Positions 60,274 through 64,000 of a stretch of 64,000 bases of DNA are shown one piece after another. Numbering within the stretch: the stretch's first letter is position 1; the number at the start of each line of letters is the position of its first letter. The notes beneath the pieces are model-generated. The model worked only from the letters and a program-made list of their open reading frames with translations, was not told the DNA's origin and did not search any database. Source of the stretch: Orbaceae bacterium ESL0727 (GTDB lineage Bacteria; Pseudomonadota; Gammaproteobacteria; Enterobacterales; Orbaceae); assembly GCA_029433345.1 (NCBI GenBank), contig JAQTHY010000002.1, positions 62,001-126,000 on the forward strand. The letters are read 5' to 3'. The translations under genes and the position numbers were made by a program.

Positions 60274-61593
60274 ATGCAAAAAACACGTGTACAACCACAC
60301 AATATTCCCAATGCCATGTCAGATCTAAACAGATGGCTTTGTTATTTAGAGCGAATTCATCCCACTACGATTGAATTAGGGCTAGCGCGAGTCAAAAAAG
60401 TGGCAGAGCGGATGGATCTTTTACAACCAGCACCTTATGTTTTTACTGTTGCTGGTACGAATGGTAAAGGTACAACTTGCCGTACGATTGAGATGATCCT
60501 TTTAGCGGCGGGATATCGCGTTGGTGTATACAGTTCGCCGCATTTATTGCGTTTTACAGAACGGGTGCGTATTAATAATTGTGAATCTACCGAACTGGCA
60601 ACAGTCAAATCATTTGACGCAATTGAACAACAACGTGGTGATATTTCGCTAACCTATTTTGAATATGGCACCTTATCGGCCCTTTATCAATTTAAGCAAG
60701 CCAATTTAGATGTTGTGATTTTAGAAGTCGGGCTTGGTGGGCGTTTAGATGCGACAAATATTGTAGATGAAAATATTGCGGTCATCACAACCATCGGTAT
60801 TGATCATATCGAATATTTAGGTAATACACGAGAAAGTATTGGTCGCGAAAAAGCGGGTATTTTCAAACCGAATTGTATTGCGGTGGTAGGGGAACCTGAT
60901 ATACCCGATACCATTTTAGCGACAGCTAAAGCAGTTAATTGTCCACTTTATGCGGTAAATCGTGATTGGTCATACCATGTTTGTGCCGGTGCTATTGCTA
61001 CACCAAATGAAACTGCACAACAGTGGGATTTCACAGCGGCCAATAAAACATACTATCATTTACCTATGCCACATTTACCCATTGGCAATGCCGCGACGGC
61101 ATTAGCTGCGCTAACTTACTCATCATTGACTATTTCACAAATGGCAATTGTCGCAGGCTTGCAGCAAGCAAGTTTGCCGGGTCGTTTACAACAGATAGGC
61201 GAAAACCCGTTAGTGATTCTAGATGTTGCTCATAATCCACATGCGGCGACCTACTTAAGCAATCAGCTAGCACGATTAAAAAAAGAGCAAAAATTAAAGA
61301 CAAGTCGAATAGGGCTGGTTCGGATTGTGATCGGGATGCTGAAAGATAAAGATATTAAATCGACACTTTCTATATTACATAGCGATATGTGGTATTGTGC
61401 GTCATTATATGGTGAACGTGGTTGTGATGCGCAAGTTTTAGTTGATATATTACTTGATCAAGGTGTAACACAAGTCCAACAGTTTACTGATGTGCCAGCT
61501 GCTTTAGCTAAAGCAAAATTAGATGCTCAACCCGATGATATTATTGTCGTGTGTGGTTCATTCCATACGGTATCTGCCGTGCTGGGAAACTAA
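60274..61593 (+). CDS. folC: Dihydrofolate synthase / folylpolyglutamate synthase
   Basis: Adds glutamate to dihydropteroate and to folates. 439 residues (E. coli 422). P-loop VAGTNGKGTTCRT, YSSPHLLRFTERVR, GLGGRLDATNIVD, GREKAGIFKP, and the C-terminal LDVAHNPHAATYL and VVCGSFHTVSAVL. The N-terminus is about 8 residues longer than E. coli, and an extra basic segment lies at RLKKEQKLKTSR. Follows accD by 36 bp. Confidence 0.95.
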   Translation: MQKTRVQPHNIPNAMSDLNRWLCYLERIHPTTIELGLARVKKVAERMDLLQPAPYVFTVAGTNGKGTTCRTIEMILLAAGYRVGVYSSPHLLRFTERVRINNCESTELATVKSFDAIEQQRGDISLTYFEYGTLSALYQFKQANLDVVILEVGLGGRLDATNIVDENIAVITTIGIDHIEYLGNTRESIGREKAGIFKPNCIAVVGEPDIPDTILATAKAVNCPLYAVNRDWSYHVCAGAIATPNETAQQWDFTAANKTYYHLPMPHLPIGNAATALAALTYSSLTISQMAIVAGLQQASLPGRLQQIGENPLVILDVAHNPHAATYLSNQLARLKKEQKLKTSRIGLVRIVIGMLKDKDIKSTLSILHSDMWYCASLYGERGCDAQVLVDILLDQGVTQVQQFTDVPAALAKAKLDAQPDDIIVVCGSFHTVSAVLGN

Positions 61594-61633
61594 AATTATC
61601 ATCTTAAGAAAGATAAAATAAACTATACCTAAT

Positions 61634-62257
61634 ATGCCAAATGTATCAAAAGTCACAAAAGTCACCAATCAACCAGTACGCAATAATAAAACTCGCAACC
61701 AGCTGGTTGGTTTAGCGACGTTACTATTTATTATTGCGGCTGTTTCGCCTTGGGTTGTGACAGATAAATCAAAACTACGCACACCCACAACACCTATTTT
61801 AACGCCGTCTGTGATGAATGCACAAAATCAGCATGGCATAGCTGATAATGAAAATCATAATCACAACAGTAATAGTAATAATATCGCTAGCAGTAGTCCC
61901 CCTGATTCAGATATTCCTTATATTCCTAATACGGATGAGGGCGAGACACTTACCAACACCACTGTAGATCCTGAAGTTGCAGCTGCGTCGACCAGTAATA
62001 ACAATACCTTGCCAGTAGCTGATGGTAAAACCTATCTTATTCAGCTGGTTGCGTTAAAGAATCGACAAAAAATAGAAGAGCTGGTCGCCTTATTGCGCTT
62101 AAATAGTTACGATGTTAAATTAATGCCCAAAAATCCTGCACCTGATCAGCTTGTTAAGTTGGTCATTGGTCCTTATGCGAAAAAAGAACAGGCAGAACAG
62201 GTAATTATTGATTTAAATAATTTAACTAAATTAAAAGGCATTATTGTGGCTAATTAA
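61634..62257 (+). CDS. dedD: DedD, SPOR-domain cell division protein
   Basis: Inner-membrane protein that binds denuded septal peptidoglycan. 207 residues. Short cytoplasmic part, one membrane helix (QLVGLATLLFIIAAVSPWVV), a long Asn/Ser/Thr/Pro linker (about 55-130) and a C-terminal SPOR domain (TYLIQLVALKNRQKIEELVALLRLNSYDVKLMP). The linker is unusually Asn-rich. Position between folC and cvpA matches E. coli. Confidence 0.92.
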   Translation: MPNVSKVTKVTNQPVRNNKTRNQLVGLATLLFIIAAVSPWVVTDKSKLRTPTTPILTPSVMNAQNQHGIADNENHNHNSNSNNIASSSPPDSDIPYIPNTDEGETLTNTTVDPEVAAASTSNNNTLPVADGKTYLIQLVALKNRQKIEELVALLRLNSYDVKLMPKNPAPDQLVKLVIGPYAKKEQAEQVIIDLNNLTKLKGIIVAN

Positions 62258-62303
62258 CATGTATAGCTAAATAAAGATAATTAACTAATGACGGGCATTG
62301 ATA

Positions 62304-62789
62304 ATGAATTGGGTTGATTTTACTATTATTGGCGTAATTGCTTTTTCAGCGTTAGCGAGTATCGTACGGGGATTTGTCAAAGAAGCCTTGTCTCTCATCA
62401 GTTGGATCTTGGCCTTTTTTGTCGCCAGTCACTTTTATTATCGTATTACCACTTATTTAACCTATTTTGATAGCGAACTTGTACGCAATGCTGCCGCAAT
62501 GGCGATTTTATTTATTGCAACGTTGTTAGTCGGTTCGATTGTGAACTATGTTATTGGCGAGCTCGTGCAAAAAACAGGATTATCGGGTACTGATAGGGTA
62601 TTAGGGGTCTGTTTCGGAATTTTAAGGGGTATTTTAGTCGTCGCTGCAGTACTTTTCTTTGTGGATACTTTTACTCCTTTATCCAAAAGTCAATCGTGGG
62701 CAGATTCAAAACTGATTCCCCATTTCCATTTCTTGATTAGCTGGTTTTTTGATTATTTACAAAGTACCTCTTCATTTTTAATGCACTAA
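62304..62789 (+). CDS. cvpA: CvpA, colicin V production-associated membrane protein
   Basis: Inner-membrane protein with four helices, needed for colicin V export in E. coli and linked to envelope homeostasis. 161 residues, essentially collinear with E. coli: SIVRGFVKEALSLISWILAFFVASH, ELVRNAAAMAILFIATLLVGSIVNYVIGELVQKTGLSGTDRVLGVCFG, WFFDYLQSTSSFL. ATG 62304 (MNWVDF) matches the E. coli start; TTG 62298 is in frame but unneeded. purF follows 60 bp later. Confidence 0.95.
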   Translation: MNWVDFTIIGVIAFSALASIVRGFVKEALSLISWILAFFVASHFYYRITTYLTYFDSELVRNAAAMAILFIATLLVGSIVNYVIGELVQKTGLSGTDRVLGVCFGILRGILVVAAVLFFVDTFTPLSKSQSWADSKLIPHFHFLISWFFDYLQSTSSFLMH

Positions 62790-62809
62790 TCGGTGCATTA
62801 ATTCTTTTT
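62779..62809 (+). terminator. Terminator or attenuator between cvpA and purF
   Basis: TAATGCAC (62779-62786) / GTGCATTA (62793-62800), followed by ATTCTTTTT. The cvpA stop codon lies in the loop, so ribosomes finishing cvpA could affect folding and read-through into purF. Confidence 0.6.
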
Positions 62810-62849
62810 GGACCATGTATTAGTGGTGTGATCAAATTTGGAGTAAGTT

Positions 62850-64000
62850 ATGTGTGGTGTAGTTGGAATTGTTGGGTGTGATGCGGTTAATCAATCAATC
62901 TATGATGCATTAACTGTTTTACAGCATCGTGGCCAAGATGCAGCAGGTATTGTCACGATTGATAAACAAAATTACTTTCGTTTGCGAAAAGCGAATGGAT
63001 TAGTGAAAGATGTTTTTCAAGATCACCATATGCAACGCTTGCAAGGTAATTTAGGTATCGGTCATGTTCGCTACCCAACGGCAGGCAGTTCTAGTCCATC
63101 TGAAGCACAACCTTTTTATGTCAATTCACCTTATGGTATCGCACTTGCGCATAATGGTAATTTAACGAATACCGAATATTTGCGTAATGAAATTTTTAAA
63201 CATGCACGTCGCCATGTGAACACGCGTTCCGATTCAGAAGTATTACTAAATATTTTTGCCAGTGAACTGGATAAATTTCCTACCTATCCATTAACCGCGG
63301 AAAATATCTTTGCAGCAGTACACAACGTACATAAAATGATTCATGGCGCTTATGCATGCGTAGCCATGATTATTGGCCATGGATTGGTCGCTTTCCGTGA
63401 TCCATTTGGTATTCGTCCATTGGTTATTGGTAAACGTGTGGTAAATGATCCAATAACCGGTGAAGCTAAAACTGAATATATGGTCGCTTCAGAAAGTGTC
63501 GCACTTGATATTTTAGATTTTGAATTGATACGTGATATTGCACCTGGCGAAGCTGTTTATATTACGCAATCGGGTGAGTTTTATTCGAGTCAATGTGCGG
63601 ATAATCCAAAAAATTATCCTTGTATTTTTGAATATGTCTATTTTGCGCGTCCAGATTCATTTATGAATGGTGTATCTGTCTATCAAGCTCGCATTTTAAT
63701 GGGGCAAAAACTTGGGAAAAAAATTGCCCGTGAATGGCATGATATTGATATCGATGTTGTCATTCCGATTCCGGAAACATCTTGCGATGCTGCGTTAGAA
63801 ATCGCCCGCATTTTGAATAAACCGTATCGCCAAGGATTTGTAAAAAATCGCTATATTGGTCGTACCTTTATTATGCCCGGACAAAGTGCGCGTAAACGTT
63901 CTGTACGTCGAAAATTAAATGCCAATCGGATTGAATTTGCGGGTAAGAATGTTTTATTGGTTGATGATTCGATTGTAAGGGGAACCACATCCCAAGAAAT
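62850..64000 (+). CDS. purF: Amidophosphoribosyltransferase, 3' partial
   Basis: First enzyme of de novo purine synthesis: PRPP plus glutamine gives phosphoribosylamine. The N-terminal Cys nucleophile is exposed after Met removal (MCGVVGIVG), followed by [20 protein letters not shown] and the HNGNLTN and TRSDSEVLL motifs of the Ntn glutaminase. The PRPP-binding loop [16 protein letters not shown] is at the window end. About 383 of an expected ~505 residues are present; the gene runs off the right edge. TTTGGAG lies before the ATG. Expected to be under PurR control, but no PurR box was identified by eye. Confidence 0.96.
   Translation, partial: MCGVVGIVGCDAVNQSIYDALTVLQHRGQDAAGIVTIDKQNYFRLRKANGLVKDVFQDHHMQRLQGNLGIGHVRYPTAGSSSPSEAQPFYVNSPYGIALAHNGNLTNTEYLRNEIFKHARRHVNTRSDSEVLLNIFASELDKFPTYPLTAENIFAAVHNVHKMIHGAYACVAMIIGHGLVAFRDPFGIRPLVIGKRVVNDPITGEAKTEYMVASESVALDILDFELIRDIAPGEAVYITQSGEFYSSQCADNPKNYPCIFEYVYFARPDSFMNGVSVYQARILMGQKLGKKIAREWHDIDIDVVIPIPETSCDAALEIARILNKPYRQGFVKNRYIGRTFIMPGQSARKRSVRRKLNANRIEFAGKNVLLVDDSIVRGTTSQE

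Overview
The window is AT-rich chromosomal DNA from a gammaproteobacterium related to Enterobacterales and Pasteurellales. Several gene blocks keep the E. coli order: yfhM-pbpC-ndk, moaCDE-ybhL, yajC-secD-secF, mukF-mukE-mukB, accD-folC-dedD-cvpA-purF, pntA-pntB, and oxyR/fabR near lexA. The low GC, frequent Asn/Ser/Thr-rich inserts, trimmed operons and a ClbS-type gene suggest an insect-gut Orbaceae bacterium (Gilliamella/Frischella/Orbus type). That assignment is an inference; no rRNA is present to settle it.

Layout. 1-5.4 kb: 3' part of treC, hemN, yihI, coaA and a DUF1090 gene. 5.4-8.7 kb: a C-terminal adhesin fragment, then a queuosine block with a preQ1-I riboswitch, short-type queF, queC and the yhhQ transporter. 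8.9-17.1 kb: yfhM (alpha-2-macroglobulin lipoprotein), pbpC and ndk. 17.4-22.1 kb: an orphan potF, a small tandem repeat, a small membrane protein, lexA, fabR and oxyR. 22.8-32 kb: pcnB (apparently with an AUU start), lptD-surA-rsmA-apaH (no pdxA or apaG) and sppA. 32-36.4 kb, minus strand: a YejM-like sulfatase-fold membrane protein, ybhL, moaE, moaD, moaC. 36.7-42.7 kb: nuoJ-K-L-M-N without nuoA-I. 42.9-46.3 kb: yajC-secD-secF. 46.8-51.5 kb: tRNA-Ala(GGC), an MFS transporter remnant, a ClbS/DfsB gene and pntAB. 51.9-58.8 kb: mukFEB. 59.3-64 kb: accD-folC-dedD-cvpA and the 5' part of purF.

Most genes are core housekeeping functions: envelope biogenesis (lptD, surA, pbpC, secDF, yejM-like), chromosome condensation (mukFEB), stress regulation (lexA, oxyR), cofactors (moa, folC, coaA, hemN) and redox balance (pntAB). 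The less ordinary observations are these. (1) A bipartite repeat, ATAAAC-N10-TCTGAAACAT, occurs five times in intergenic DNA with a constant spacer; one copy lies at the junction of the truncated moa and nuo operons, and two inverted copies bracket mukFEB. (2) An orphan nuoJKLMN set in which J, K, L and M have lost many canonical proton-path residues, while NuoN keeps its own but carries a ~90-residue hydrophilic insert. (3) A preQ1-I riboswitch on a single-domain queF. (4) An AUU start for pcnB. (5) A YejM homologue that keeps a complete sulfatase-type metal site. (6) A possible colibactin-resistance protein. No phage, complete insertion sequence, CRISPR array or rRNA was seen.
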